Shown: positions 44,844 to 54,258, counted from the first letter of the stretch. The stretch: 64,000 nucleotides of DNA from Actinomycetospora corticicola (GCF_013409505.1 NZ_JACCBN010000001.1:496001-560000); one strand, 5' to 3'. Translations and numbers: made by a program. The notes: generated by a model from the sequence alone, not told the origin.

Positions 44844-45671
44844 GTGATCGACCGCGCGGGCCTCGGGGACTTCCTCCGGCGACGACGGGAGCTGCTGCGG
44901 CCCGCCGAGGTCGGGCTCGTGCCGGGACCCCGACGACGGACGCCGGGGTTGCGCCGCGAGGAGGTCGCGCAGCTGGCGGGGTTGTCGGTCGACTACTACA
45001 CGCGCCTCGAGCAGGCCCGCGGCCCGCACCCGAGCGAACTGGTCGTCGGGAGCCTGGCTCGGGCGCTGCGCTGCGATCTCGACGAGCGCGACCACCTCTT
45101 CCACCTCGCCGGGCTCGTGCCGCCGGCGCGGCGGGCCGGTCGGCACGTGTCGCCCGGGTTGATGGCCCTGGTCGACCACCTCACGGACGTGCCGGCCCGC
45201 ATCCACACCGACCTGCACGACGTGCTCTGGCAGAACCCGCTCGCCGCCACGCTGTTCGGCACCGATCCGGTCAACCCGGTCCGCCGCTGGTTCACCGACG
45301 CCACGCTCCGGGCCACGACCCCGGCCGAGGACCGGGCCGCGCTGTCCGCCGAACACGTCCGCGACCTGCGCGCCACCGCCGCCCGGCGGGCCGGGGACGC
45401 GGACGTCGCGGAGCTGGTGGACGACCTGCGGACGCGCAGCGCGGAGTTCCGGGACCTGTGGGAGCGCCACGAGGTCGGGGTCCGGCGGGTCGGCCGGAAG
45501 CGCTTCGCCCACCCCGAGGTCGGGCTCGTGCACCTGACCTGCGAGGTGCTGCTGACCCCGGAGTCCGACCGCGTCCTGCTCGTCTACTTCCCGACCGAGG
45601 GCACCGACGCCCGCGAGAAGCTCGACCTGCTGCGGGTGATCGGGACGCAGTCGATGCACCCGTCGTCGTGA
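44844..45671 (+). CDS. XRE regulator with MmyB-like ligand-binding domain
   Basis: 275 aa from GTG 44844. HTH near the N-terminus with PGLRREEVAQLAGLSVDYYTRLEQARGPHPS, then an MmyB-like PAS-type domain (LHDVLWQNPLAATLFG, FRDLWERHEVGVRRVGRKRFAHPEVGLVHLTCEVLLTPESDRVLLVYFP). This family often represses an adjacent divergent oxidoreductase gene, matching the aldo/keto reductase next to it. Confidence 0.92.
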   Translation: MIDRAGLGDFLRRRRELLRPAEVGLVPGPRRRTPGLRREEVAQLAGLSVDYYTRLEQARGPHPSELVVGSLARALRCDLDERDHLFHLAGLVPPARRAGRHVSPGLMALVDHLTDVPARIHTDLHDVLWQNPLAATLFGTDPVNPVRRWFTDATLRATTPAEDRAALSAEHVRDLRATAARRAGDADVAELVDDLRTRSAEFRDLWERHEVGVRRVGRKRFAHPEVGLVHLTCEVLLTPESDRVLLVYFPTEGTDAREKLDLLRVIGTQSMHPSS

Positions 45672-46127
45672 TCAGTCGGGTCGGCCCGCCCGGTCCATCG
45701 CCGCGGTGAGGCGCTCGAGGAAGGCCCGCACGACGACCGCCTCCTCCGGGGAGAGCGACCGGCCGACCTCGTCGACGAGGCGCAGGCCGGGCAACCACAC
45801 GGCGAGTGCGTGCGCCTGCGCCCCGGCGGTCGCGGTGAGGGTGACCCGACGCCGGTCGGTCGGGTGCGGGGTGCGCTCGACGTGGCCCGCAGCCTCCAGG
45901 CGGTCGACCAGGACCGTGGCCGAGGCCGAGCGGATGCCGAGGCGGTCGGCGAGCTCGGCGGCGCCCATCGGTCCGTGTTCGGAGAGCAGGTGGACCGCGG
46001 TCATGTCGGTGACGTTCATCTGCATGGCCCGGGCCATCCGGACGACGAGGTCCTGCGAGGCGCCGATCAGGTCGCGCACCGCGAACGTCATCGGGTCGAA
46101 CCGTGCGATCTCGGCCTCCGGGTCCAC
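45672..46127 (-). CDS. MarR-family transcriptional regulator
   Basis: 151 aa, GTG start. Winged helix: MTAVHLLSEHGPMGAAELADRLGIRSASATVLVDRLEAAGHVERTPHPTDRRRVTLTATAGA, flanked by dimerisation helices. Divergent from the FAD monooxygenase, which it probably represses via the site at 46149-46168. Confidence 0.92.
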   Translation of the reverse strand: MDPEAEIARFDPMTFAVRDLIGASQDLVVRMARAMQMNVTDMTAVHLLSEHGPMGAAELADRLGIRSASATVLVDRLEAAGHVERTPHPTDRRRVTLTATAGAQAHALAVWLPGLRLVDEVGRSLSPEEAVVVRAFLERLTAAMDRAGRPD

Positions 46128-46148
46128 GCCGCGAAGCTTCTCACATCT

Positions 46149-46168
46149 CTAGTAGTTAGACGTTCTAG
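46149..46168. promoter_or_regulatory. Candidate MarR operator
   Basis: CTAGTAGTTAGACGTTCTAG, an imperfect palindrome (CTAG...CTAG ends, TAG-N2-AGAC-N3-CTA centre), in the short AT-rich gap between the divergent MarR and monooxygenase genes. It also looks like the promoter -10 region. Confidence 0.55.
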
Positions 46169-46188
46169 CGATGGGGTATCCGAGCGGC

Positions 46189-47397
46189 ATGACACGCCAC
46201 GCACTCATCTCCGGCGCGAGCGTCGGCGGCCCGGCGCTCGCCCACGAACTCAACGCACGGGGCTGGCGCACCACCGTCGTCGAGCGCTACCCCCGGCTGC
46301 GCGACGAGGGGCAGAACATCGACGTCCGCGGGGCGGGGCGGGAGGTCCTGCGCCGGATGGGGCTCGAGGCGGAGGCGCTCGTCACGAGCACGACGGAGGT
46401 GGGGACGCGGTTCGTCGACGATCGGGGTGGCACGGTCGGGGAGTTCCCGGCGGGCGAGGACGACATCCACGGCCCCACCGCCGAGCTGGAGATCCTGCGC
46501 GGCGAGATGGCCCGGATCCTCTTCGAGCACACCGTCGACGACACCGACTACCGCTTCGGGGAGCAGATCGCCGACCTCACCGACGCCGACGACCACGTCA
46601 CCGCCACCCTGGCGAGCGGGGAGCGGATCGACGCCGACCTCGTCGTGGTCGCCGAGGGCACCCGCTCGCGGACCCGGTCCCTCGTCGTGCCCGACGCCGA
46701 GCTCTCCGAGCTGGGTCTGATCATCGCCAACATCACGATCCCGCGGACGGCCGACGACGACCGCTGGTGGCGCTGGATGCACACCACCCGCACCCGCGGG
46801 GTCAGCCTGCGCCCGGACAACGTGGGTACCACCCGCGCGATGCTGAGCTTCCTCACCGACGTGCGCGGCCTGGAACAGCTCGACCACGACGACCAGGTGA
46901 TGATCCTGCGGAAGACCTTCGCCGACGTCGGCTGGGAGGCGCCCCGCATCCTCGAGGTGCTGGACGACGCGCCGATGTACGTCGACGCCGTGGCCCAGGT
47001 GAAGCTCGACCGCTGGAGTTCCGGACGACGGGTGCTGCTCGGCGACGCCGCCTGGGCCACCGGGCCGTTCGGCACCGGCACCACGCTCGCGCTGACCGGC
47101 GCGCACGTGCTGGCCGGGGAGCTGGACCGGAACGCCGACCACCAGGTCGCGCTGCAGCGCTACGAGGAGGTCATGCGCCCCTTCGTCACCGAGGCGCAGA
47201 ACGTGAACCCGCGGATGATCCGGGCCGTCAACCCCGGCTCGCGCGCGGCACTGGTCGCCCAGCAGGGGGTGCTCCGCACGGTCGCCACGCTGCAGCGCTG
47301 GACCGGGCTCGCCGACCGCATCTTCAGCCCGCCGGCCGACAAGGTCGAGCTGCCGGAGTATGCGCTCCGCGCACGTGAGCAGAAAGTGGGGCTATAG
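46189..47397 (+). CDS. FAD-dependent monooxygenase (PHBH/tetracycline-hydroxylase type)
   Basis: 402 aa from ATG 46189; an ATG at 46171 adds 6. FAD site ISGASVGGPALAHELNARGWRTTVVER, DVRGAGREVLRRMGL, VVVAEGTRSRTRS (DG-like motif) and VLLGDAAWATGPFGTGTTLALTGAHVLAGEL. It hydroxylates aromatic or polyketide-like molecules with NAD(P)H. The last eight codons (AREQKVGL and TAG stop) are made of a palindromic repeat that also ends the gene at 52772, and the stop codon straddles the left end of the IS1182 element. Confidence 0.9.
   Translation: MTRHALISGASVGGPALAHELNARGWRTTVVERYPRLRDEGQNIDVRGAGREVLRRMGLEAEALVTSTTEVGTRFVDDRGGTVGEFPAGEDDIHGPTAELEILRGEMARILFEHTVDDTDYRFGEQIADLTDADDHVTATLASGERIDADLVVVAEGTRSRTRSLVVPDAELSELGLIIANITIPRTADDDRWWRWMHTTRTRGVSLRPDNVGTTRAMLSFLTDVRGLEQLDHDDQVMILRKTFADVGWEAPRILEVLDDAPMYVDAVAQVKLDRWSSGRRVLLGDAAWATGPFGTGTTLALTGAHVLAGELDRNADHQVALQRYEEVMRPFVTEAQNVNPRMIRAVNPGSRAALVAQQGVLRTVATLQRWTGLADRIFSPPADKVELPEYALRAREQKVGL
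47363..47396. repeat. Left half of the GAGCAGAAAGTGGGG palindrome, split by IS1182
   Basis: CGCTCCGCGCACGTGAGCAG then AAAGTGGGGCTATA. The right half is 49117-49154 (TATAGGCCCACTTTCTGCTC...). Joined without the element, they form the same palindrome that is intact at 52743-52796. Confidence 0.9.
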
Positions 47398-49116
47398 AGC
47401 CTGTCGGCTTTTGTAGACCGGCGCCAGCGCCTCTGATTGGATCTTGGGGTGGCTCGTGACTTCCGTCCGGTGGATCGTGACACCGGGTTCCTGCTGCCCC
47501 CGGATGTGCGGGACTGGCTGCCCGAGGGGCATCTGGCCTGGACGGTGATCGACGCGGTCGAGATGTTGGATCTGACCGCGTTGATCTCCACCTACCGGCT
47601 GGGGGGTCGCGGCCGGCGGGCCTACGACCCGGCGATGATGCTCACGTTGTTGATCTACGCGTATGCGGTGGGTCTGACGTCCTCACGCGGGATCGAACGC
47701 GCCTGCGGCCACGACGTGGCGTTCCGGGTGATCACCGCCAACCAGGTCCCTGATCACGACACCATCGCCGCGTTCCGGGTCCGGCACCGCGAGGTGTTCA
47801 AGGACCTGTTCATCGAGGTCCTCAAGGTCTGCGCGGCCGCGGGGCTGGGGCGGGTCGGGACGATCTCGGTCGATGGCAGCAAGATCGCCGCGAACGCCTC
47901 GTCGCGGCGCAACCGCACCGCGGCGGGGATCGCCAAAGCCCAGGCCGAACTGGGTGAGCCGGAGCCCGATGACCCGGATCTGGGTGACCCGGATCTGGGT
48001 GACCCGGATCTGGGTGGCCCGGAGCTGGGTGACCCGGAGCCCGATGACCGGGGTCTGGCGGGGGTGGTCGAGGACCGCCTGGAACGGGCCGAGTCCAGCG
48101 ACGCCGCCGAGGACGCCGAGCACGGGCCGGGACGACGGGGCGACGAGCCGCCCGAGGACATGAACGACCCGACCGCGCGGCGGGCCCGGCTGGCCCGGGC
48201 CGCGGCGAAGGTCGCCGAGCAGAACGCCGCCCGGGCGGCGGAAGCGGCCGCCCAGCAGCAACGCTACGAGACCAGGCTCGCGGCCCGGAACGCCCACCAC
48301 GCCACCCACGGGCGCTTCCCGAAAGGCCGGCCCCCGAAGGCACCGGCCACCCCGACCGAGGCACCGGCCACCCCGACCGAGAGCACCCCGGCCGGGGACA
48401 AGCCGGTGCGGGCGAACACCACCGACCCCGACTCCCGGCCGTTGCGGACCGCGCAGGGGTTCCTGCAGGGCTTCAACTCCCAGGCCGTGGTCGGCGACGA
48501 CCAGGTCGTGATCGCGGTCGAGGTCGTCGACCAGGCCAACGACGCCGGTCTGCTCGCCCCGATGACCGCCGCCGCGCTGGACAACCTCGCCCGCGCCGGG
48601 ATCGACGCCCCGGTCGAGACCGTGCTCGCTGACACCGGCTACTTCACCGCCGGAGACATCACCGCCCTCGATGACGTCCACCAGCAGGGGCGGGGCCCCC
48701 GACCGCTGGTCGCGCCCACACGTGATGCGCTGCGCGACCCCGAGCAGCAACAACCACCCCGGCAGGAGTCGCGGGTGCGCCGCCGGATGCGCGAACGGCT
48801 CGCCGAGCCCGAGGCGCGCGAGCGCTACCGACGTCGCAAAGTCACCGTCGAACCGGTCTTCGGGCAGATCAAGAACCGGATCGCCGACCGGTTCCGGGTT
48901 CGGGGTCTCGTCGCGGTCCGCGCCGAGCTCACCCTGATCGCCACCGCCCACAACCTGCTCAAGCTCCACACCGCAACCACCTGAGAAGCGGGCCACGGCG
49001 CCCTCCGGGCGCCGCAGCCCGCCCTCAGGAACCCGCCGTCAGGAACCCGCCGTCCGGAACCCGGAATCAGCGACTGACTCCGAGCACCCACCGGACTTAC
49101 AAAGTCCGACAGGCTC
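47397..49116 (+). mobile_element. IS1182-family insertion sequence with TATA target duplication
   Basis: Terminal inverted repeats GAGCCTGTCGG...TTTTGTA (47397-) and its complement ending GACAGGCTC (49116). Flanking direct repeats are TATA (47393-47396 and 49117-49120). The single transposase gene is intact, so the element may be functional. The 3' non-coding part has a short direct repeat AGGAACCCGCCGTC (twice, ~49026-49054). The target was the central CTATAG of a palindromic repeat. Confidence 0.92.
47449..48984 (+). CDS. IS1182-family transposase
   Basis: 511 aa from GTG 47449 (a TTG at 47437 adds 4). N-terminal DUF772 region (FLLPPDVRDWLPEGHLAW, GRRAYDPAMMLTLLIYAYAVG), DDE residues in ISVDGSKIAANAS, ETVLADTGYFT and VEPVFGQIKNRIADRFRVRG. 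A variable insertion between the first two Asp carries five DPDLG-like repeats and an Ala/Glu-rich coiled segment. Looks complete. Confidence 0.95.
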   Translation: MARDFRPVDRDTGFLLPPDVRDWLPEGHLAWTVIDAVEMLDLTALISTYRLGGRGRRAYDPAMMLTLLIYAYAVGLTSSRGIERACGHDVAFRVITANQVPDHDTIAAFRVRHREVFKDLFIEVLKVCAAAGLGRVGTISVDGSKIAANASSRRNRTAAGIAKAQAELGEPEPDDPDLGDPDLGDPDLGGPELGDPEPDDRGLAGVVEDRLERAESSDAAEDAEHGPGRRGDEPPEDMNDPTARRARLARAAAKVAEQNAARAAEAAAQQQRYETRLAARNAHHATHGRFPKGRPPKAPATPTEAPATPTESTPAGDKPVRANTTDPDSRPLRTAQGFLQGFNSQAVVGDDQVVIAVEVVDQANDAGLLAPMTAAALDNLARAGIDAPVETVLADTGYFTAGDITALDDVHQQGRGPRPLVAPTRDALRDPEQQQPPRQESRVRRRMRERLAEPEARERYRRRKVTVEPVFGQIKNRIADRFRVRGLVAVRAELTLIATAHNLLKLHTATT

Positions 49117-50121
49117 TATAGGCCCACTTTCTGCTCACCCGAGCGAAGCTCACCACTGGACGGCAGGGTCGCGGCGGTCACGGGCGCGTCGAGCGGGATC
49201 GGCGAGGCGACCGCCCGGGCGCTCGCGGCCGAGGGGGCGACCGTCGCGCTGCTCGCCCGGCGGGCCGACCGGCTCGAGGCGCTGGCCGCGGACCTCGGCG
49301 GCGGGACCAGCGTGCATGCCGTCGACCTCGCCGACCCCGAGGCGGCCGTGGCCGCGATCGGGGAGGTCCTCGCGCGGCACGGGCGGCTCGACGTGCTGGT
49401 CAACAACGCCGGGTTCGGCTCGCTCGCCCCGGCGCGCGGGTCGTACCTCGCCGACTGGCGCGCGACCACGGCGGTCAACCTCGACGGGCTGCTCGCGGCG
49501 ACGCACGCGGCCCTCGAGCCGCTCGTGGCCGCGGCAGCGGAGCGCGGCGTGGCCGACCTGGTCAACGTCGACTCCGACGCCGGCCGCCGGGTGCTGCCGG
49601 TCGGGGCGGTCTACAGCGCGACGAAGCACGCGGTCGGCGCGTTCTCCGAGTCGCTGCGCCAGGAGCTCGCCCCGGCCCACGTGCGCGTCGGCGTCGTCGA
49701 GCCGGGCATCACGCGCACCGAGCTGCCCGACAAGGGCGACGGCGACACCCCCGACCTCTCGCTCGGCGAGCTCGGGGTCCTCGAGGCGGCCGACATCGCG
49801 GACGCCGTCCTCTGGATGGTCACGCGGCCGGCCCGCGTCGCGGTCAACGAGGTGCTGGTCCGACCGGTGGAGCAGACCTCACGCCATCCAGGTGAGCTAC
49901 CCGTGAAACGTGACACCTTTCGATGTAACGAAGACGGGGATCTTGCGATGAGCCCCACGACGGGTCGGTCGGGCGCGGGTGACACCCCGCCCGTGCGCCG
50001 CTGCTTCGGGAGGACGCCATCGCATCGCGGACAGCCTCATCGCATGCCGTCCGATCGGGCTATCGTGATCGTGTGGAACAGCCGCGTCCCGCCGACCGGA
50101 GGCAGGGCGACGCTCCGCTGA
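49117..50121 (+). pseudogene. Short-chain dehydrogenase gene cut off from its start by IS1182
   Basis: From 49156 the frame encodes LDGRVAAVTGASSGIGEATARALAAEGA, then LVNNAGFGSLAP, VNVDSDAGRR and YSATKHAVGAFSESLRQELAP, a classical SDR with its NAD(P) site and YxxxK. No ATG, GTG or TTG precedes the NAD site in this frame before a stop at 49075 inside the element. Joining 47396 to 49121 restores the frame to a GTG at 47375 inside the palindromic repeat. The 3' end also lacks a normal stop: the frame runs ~75 codons past VLVRPVEQ into the next gene. A shorter protein from GTG 49312 would lack the cofactor site. Likely non-functional. Confidence 0.75.
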
Positions 50122-52772
50122 CCGGCCGGGACGCCGAGCTGGCGTGGCTGCGGGGCTGGGCGAACCGCGCCCGGGCGAGCCGTGCGGGCCGGGTGCTGGT
50201 CACCGGCCCGGCGGGCATCGGCAAGAGCAGCCTGGTCGGCGCCTTCGCGGCGGACCTGTCGGGCGCCTCCGTCGTCGTCGTGCAGGCGGGCCGGTGCCAC
50301 CGGCCGGGGGACTTCCTGACGAGTCTGGGGCAGGCCCTCGGCGCCCGGCCCTCCGCGCAGGACCGGGACCCGGTCGCGGCCCTGCTGCACGCCGTCGGCG
50401 ACCGGCAGGACACCGGGCTGCTCGTGCTCGTCCTCGAGGACCTCCAGGAGATCGACGACGAGTCGGTCCCGGCGCTCGTCCGCCTCCTGCAGCGGCTGCG
50501 GCACGACCAGGTCCTCACCGTCGCGACCGCCCGCGACGAACTCGTGCCCGGGGCGTGGCGCTCCTGCTTCGTGGAGGGCGTCGACTCGACGACCCGCGTC
50601 CTGGGCGGGCTCGACGCCGGGGCGGTGCGGGAGCTCTCGTGCGCCGTGCGGCCCGGGGCCTGGCCGCCCGCGGCCGTGGAGGCGGTCGTCGCGCGCACGA
50701 CGGGCCACCCGCTGCACCTGCTCACGGTCCTGCGCGAGGTGTCCGACGACGTCGTCACGGGTCACCGCCCGCTCGACGCCCACGCCTCCCTCGCCGACGA
50801 CATCGACGCCGCCGTCGAGCGGCTCCCGGCCCCCGCGCGGGCCGTGCTGGCGGCGCTCGCGGTGCTCGGCACCGCGGCCGACCGGCCGATGCTCGCCCGG
50901 CTCGCAGGGCTCGACCCGCACGACGTCGAGAGCGCGCTCGAACCGCTGGTGACGGCGGGTCTGGTCGGGACGGGGTCGGGCCCGACGGTGCGCATCCAGC
51001 ACCCGCTCCAGGCGGACGCGGTGCGCGCCGGCCTCCCGCCCGCGGCCCGGGAGGCGCTGCACCGCGCCGCCGCCCACCTGCTCGGCGGCCGGGCCGCGCT
51101 GCACCACCGCATCGCCGCGGCCGCGGGCCGGCCGGACCCCGGGCTCGCCGCCGACCTGGAACGGTCCGCGCTCGCCGAGCCCGTCGAGCACGGCGAGGCG
51201 GCGGACCGCCTCCTCGCCGCCGCGGACGTCGCGCCGGACGGCGCGGAGGCGCTCCGGCTCCGGCTGGCCGCGGCGGTCCGCCTCGTGGAGGCCGACGACG
51301 CCGAGCGGCTCGGACTCCTGCGCGAGGACGTCCGGCACGCCGAACCGGGTGCGGCGCGGTCGACCGTCCTCGGCTACCTCGCGGCCCTGGACGGCGAGCC
51401 GACGGCCGTGGACTACCTCGAGTCCGCCGCGGCCGACGTCGCGGCGCCGGACGAGCTGCGCGCCCTCGCCGGGGTCCGGCTCGCGCAGGAGCACACGACC
51501 CGGGCTCGGGGCCGGGAGACGGTCGCGGCGGCCCGGGCGGCCGCGTCGCTGACCCGGCGGTCGGCCCGCCGCGAGCAGGCCCGCATCTTCGAGGCCTTCG
51601 GGCGGGCGCACGAGGCGGGACCGGCGGCCGGACTGCGCGTCGTCGAGGCCGCCACGGCGGGCAGCGGGGGCTCGGCCCTGGTGGCCGGCATCCTGCACCA
51701 GCTCGCCGGGGACGTGGGCATCGCGCACGGGTGGTTCCGGGCGAGCCTGGACCGTGCCCGTCGTCAGGAGGACCGCACCGACGCGCACGAGGCGCACATC
51801 TACCTCGCCGAGACGCTGTGGCGGCAGGGGCGCTGGGACCTCGCCGCCGCCCAGGCCGACGTCGCCCTGGCCTGGTTCGCCGACGGCCAGCGGCCCTGGC
51901 TGGAGGCCGCGGTGCACGCGGTCGCCCTCCTCGTGCCGGCGGGCCGCGGTGACGAGGCCGAGGCCCGCCGGCACCTGACCGCCCTGCGGGCGGCGGCGGC
52001 GCGGTACCCGGGCCAGCAGGCGGGGTACGCCCTGGCGACCGGCGAGGCCGTCGTCGCCCGGGCCAGCGCACCGCACCGGATGCTCGCCGCGCTCGGGGAC
52101 CTGCCCGCGCGGGCGGAGGCGAGCGGTCTGCTGTCCGCGCCCTTCACGCCGTGGCGCGTGCTGCACGCGGAGGCGCTGCTCGAGGCCGGCCGGGCCGAGC
52201 AGGCGGCGGCGACCGTGCAGGCGTGGGCCGCCCAGGACGCCCCACTGTGGTTCGACCTCACCCGCCACCGCCTGCTGGCGCGGATCGCCACGGCGGCGGG
52301 TGACGACGCCGGGACCGCCGCCGCGGTGCGCGCCGGGCTCGACCTCGCCCGCGCCGACGAACAGGCGGTGGCCGACGCGTGCCCGGTGGAGCTGGCCGAG
52401 CTGCACCTCGTCGCCGGCGCGCACCTGGTCCGCCGCGGTCGGGGCGCCCGGGCCGCGGTCCACCTCGAGGCGGCGCGGGCGACCTTCGTCGGGCTGGGGG
52501 CGAAGCCCTGGATCGAGCGGGTGGACGCGCTCGCCCGGGACGAGGGGGCGGCGGGTCCGGTGGAGCGGCTCACCCCCCGGGAACGTCAGGTGGCGGGGCT
52601 CGTCGCCGACGGCATGACCAACCGCGAGGTGGCCGACGAGCTCTGGGTGACGCCGAAGGCGGTCGACTACCACCTCGGCAACGTCTTCCGGAAGCTCGGG
52701 ATCGGCTCGCGGCGCGAGCTGCGGGGCCGAGGGTGTGCGCTGCGCGCAGGTGAGCAGAAAGTGGGGCTATAG
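50073..52772 (+). CDS. Second LAL-family LuxR regulator
   Basis: 899 aa from GTG 50073; TATCGT lies 7 bp upstream and no ribosome site is seen, so the mRNA may be leaderless. Intact P-loop VLVTGPAGIGKSSLVGAF (compare the Lys-to-Thr change at 2645), Walker B VLEDLQEIDDESV, long TPR-like region, and C-terminal HTH LTPRERQVAGLVADGMTNREVADELWVTPKAVDYHLGNVFRKLGI. The final residues RAGEQKVGL are coded by a palindromic repeat. It overlaps the read-through end of the SDR remnant. Targets unknown; nearest are the FAD monooxygenase cluster. Confidence 0.92.
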   Translation: MEQPRPADRRQGDAPLTGRDAELAWLRGWANRARASRAGRVLVTGPAGIGKSSLVGAFAADLSGASVVVVQAGRCHRPGDFLTSLGQALGARPSAQDRDPVAALLHAVGDRQDTGLLVLVLEDLQEIDDESVPALVRLLQRLRHDQVLTVATARDELVPGAWRSCFVEGVDSTTRVLGGLDAGAVRELSCAVRPGAWPPAAVEAVVARTTGHPLHLLTVLREVSDDVVTGHRPLDAHASLADDIDAAVERLPAPARAVLAALAVLGTAADRPMLARLAGLDPHDVESALEPLVTAGLVGTGSGPTVRIQHPLQADAVRAGLPPAAREALHRAAAHLLGGRAALHHRIAAAAGRPDPGLAADLERSALAEPVEHGEAADRLLAAADVAPDGAEALRLRLAAAVRLVEADDAERLGLLREDVRHAEPGAARSTVLGYLAALDGEPTAVDYLESAAADVAAPDELRALAGVRLAQEHTTRARGRETVAAARAAASLTRRSARREQARIFEAFGRAHEAGPAAGLRVVEAATAGSGGSALVAGILHQLAGDVGIAHGWFRASLDRARRQEDRTDAHEAHIYLAETLWRQGRWDLAAAQADVALAWFADGQRPWLEAAVHAVALLVPAGRGDEAEARRHLTALRAAAARYPGQQAGYALATGEAVVARASAPHRMLAALGDLPARAEASGLLSAPFTPWRVLHAEALLEAGRAEQAAATVQAWAAQDAPLWFDLTRHRLLARIATAAGDDAGTAAAVRAGLDLARADEQAVADACPVELAELHLVAGAHLVRRGRGARAAVHLEAARATFVGLGAKPWIERVDALARDEGAAGPVERLTPRERQVAGLVADGMTNREVADELWVTPKAVDYHLGNVFRKLGIGSRRELRGRGCALRAGEQKVGL

Positions 52773-52806
52773 CCCCACTTTCTGCTCACCTGCGCGGAGC
52801 GCACCC
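52735..52806. repeat. Intact GAGCAGAAAGTGGGG palindrome at convergent gene ends
   Basis: Perfect 27-bp arms (52743-52769 and 52770-52796) centred on CTA|TAG, extended by imperfect GAGGGTG...CGC on both sides. Each strand reads GAG CAG AAA GTG GGG CTA TAG, so it supplies the same C-terminal residues and a stop on either strand. It lies where the LuxR gene and the membrane reductase gene converge and could terminate both. Confidence 0.92.
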
Positions 52807-54120
52807 TCAGGAGTCCCAGATGGGGCCGTAGGCCGGGATGCCGCGGCGGCGGAGCTCGCCGACCACCCGCAGCGTGGTGCGGCGGTTGGAGATGCAGACG
52901 ACGGCCTCGGCGCCGGTCTCGGCGACGGCCCGGGCGGCGAGGGCGACGAGGTCGGGCTTGCCGTTCGCGTCGGTGTCCCAGAAGACGGCGGTGGGGTCGG
53001 CGGCGCGGATGTCGGCGACCAGCTCGGCGCCGTAGGTGCGCTCGGGGTTGCGGGTGACCCAGACCAGGTGGGCCGGGGTGTCCTCGCCGAGCAGGTGCGG
53101 CAGCACCGGGGCGATGCCGCTGCCGGTGGCGATCCAGACGACGCCGTGGAACATCCGCGAGACGCTGCCGACCCCCGTCGTCGGGACCCCGCGGACCCAG
53201 ACGTGGTCGGGCCGGTCGTCGATGAACGCGCCCGTCCAGTTCCCGGCGCGGGAGACGGCCAGGCGGAAGTCGGAGCGGTCGGGGCGGGCGACGGTGGCGA
53301 AGGCGTGCCACTGCCCGAGCGGGTGGCGGGCGATGCGGGTGGCCGAGCCGATGCGCACCGGGCGGCCGCGGTCGGCGGTGACGAGGGCGACGTGGTCGGA
53401 GGGGGTGTCGATCGTGACGGGGAGGCGGCGCAGCTGCAGCCACGGGACGACGGCGGCGACGGCAACCGCGAGCAGGATCCAGGTGCCGGGGGTGGTGGCG
53501 AGCGCGACGGCGAACGACGTCGGGGCGTCGGCGGCGAGCACGACGGTCAACGCGGCGAACAGGGCGAGCGAGGCCCAGCCGCCCCAGCGGTGGGAGTGCT
53601 CGAAGCGGTCGTGGTGGCGCTCGCGGGCGCTCGGGCGGGCCAGGGCGGCCATGACGACGAGCACCACGAGGATGCCGGCGGCGATGCCGAGCACCGCGGG
53701 CCGCAGCGGGGTGGGCGGGGCGAGGGCGGTGAGGACGGTGAAGGCGAGGAACCACGCGATCGCCGAGATCGCCGCACCGACGTGGACGCCGGCGCCGACC
53801 TGGTGGACCTGCGCGATCGCGGCGCGCACCCGCAGCGGCCAGCTCCTCGGGGTGCGGGTGGCCAGGGCGAACAGCCCGTTGACCACGTCCTGCTGGCGGA
53901 TCAGGGCGGCCAGCCCGACGTCGATGCTCGCCATCGTGGCGGCGGCCGCGGGGGAGAGGCCCAGCACGACCAGCGTGCCGGCGGCGACGAGGTTCGCGCC
54001 GAGGACCGCGAGCAGCCACCACCGCATCGGGCGGGTGGCGAGCCGGGCCGGGTCGGCGACCTGCGGGGCGGGTGCGGGGGCGGCGGTGACCGCGGGGACG
54101 GGCAGGGTGGCGACGCTCAT
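52807..54120 (-). CDS. Membrane-bound ferredoxin-NAD(P) reductase-like protein
   Basis: 437 aa from ATG 54120 (GGAAGGGG ~8 nt upstream). Six or so membrane helices in the first ~240 residues, then a cytoplasmic FNR-like module: a beta-barrel part (VALVTADRGRPVRIGSATRIARHPLGQWHAFATVA) and a nucleotide-binding part (GVVWIATGSGIAPVLPHLLG, HLVWVTRNPERTYG, AVVCISNRRTTLRVVGELRRRG). No haem-ligand His pairs typical of ferric reductases are obvious except H in AQVHQVGAGVH. Possibly a membrane NAD(P)H oxidoreductase. Confidence 0.7.
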   Translation of the reverse strand: MSVATLPVPAVTAAPAPAPQVADPARLATRPMRWWLLAVLGANLVAAGTLVVLGLSPAAAATMASIDVGLAALIRQQDVVNGLFALATRTPRSWPLRVRAAIAQVHQVGAGVHVGAAISAIAWFLAFTVLTALAPPTPLRPAVLGIAAGILVVLVVMAALARPSARERHHDRFEHSHRWGGWASLALFAALTVVLAADAPTSFAVALATTPGTWILLAVAVAAVVPWLQLRRLPVTIDTPSDHVALVTADRGRPVRIGSATRIARHPLGQWHAFATVARPDRSDFRLAVSRAGNWTGAFIDDRPDHVWVRGVPTTGVGSVSRMFHGVVWIATGSGIAPVLPHLLGEDTPAHLVWVTRNPERTYGAELVADIRAADPTAVFWDTDANGKPDLVALAARAVAETGAEAVVCISNRRTTLRVVGELRRRGIPAYGPIWDS

Positions 54121-54258
54121 GACGTGGCCCCTTCCGGGCGCTGACCGGGTGTGTCCCGGTGACGTCATGAAGCCTCCGGCGGGCGGGCCTCCGCTCCTGT
54201 CGGCCCGTCGGCCGGGGTCCGGACGACGGGACCGTCCCCCCGTCGGGGGACGGCGAGG

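Noticed and set aside
49312..50121. SDR gene as an intact CDS from GTG 49312
   Set aside because: It would lack the TGxxxGIG cofactor site, so a functional SDR is not expected.
52735..54144. Forward frame of 469 codons across the membrane reductase
   Set aside because: Low-complexity Gly/Asp/Glu shadow antisense to a protein with helices and nucleotide-binding motifs.
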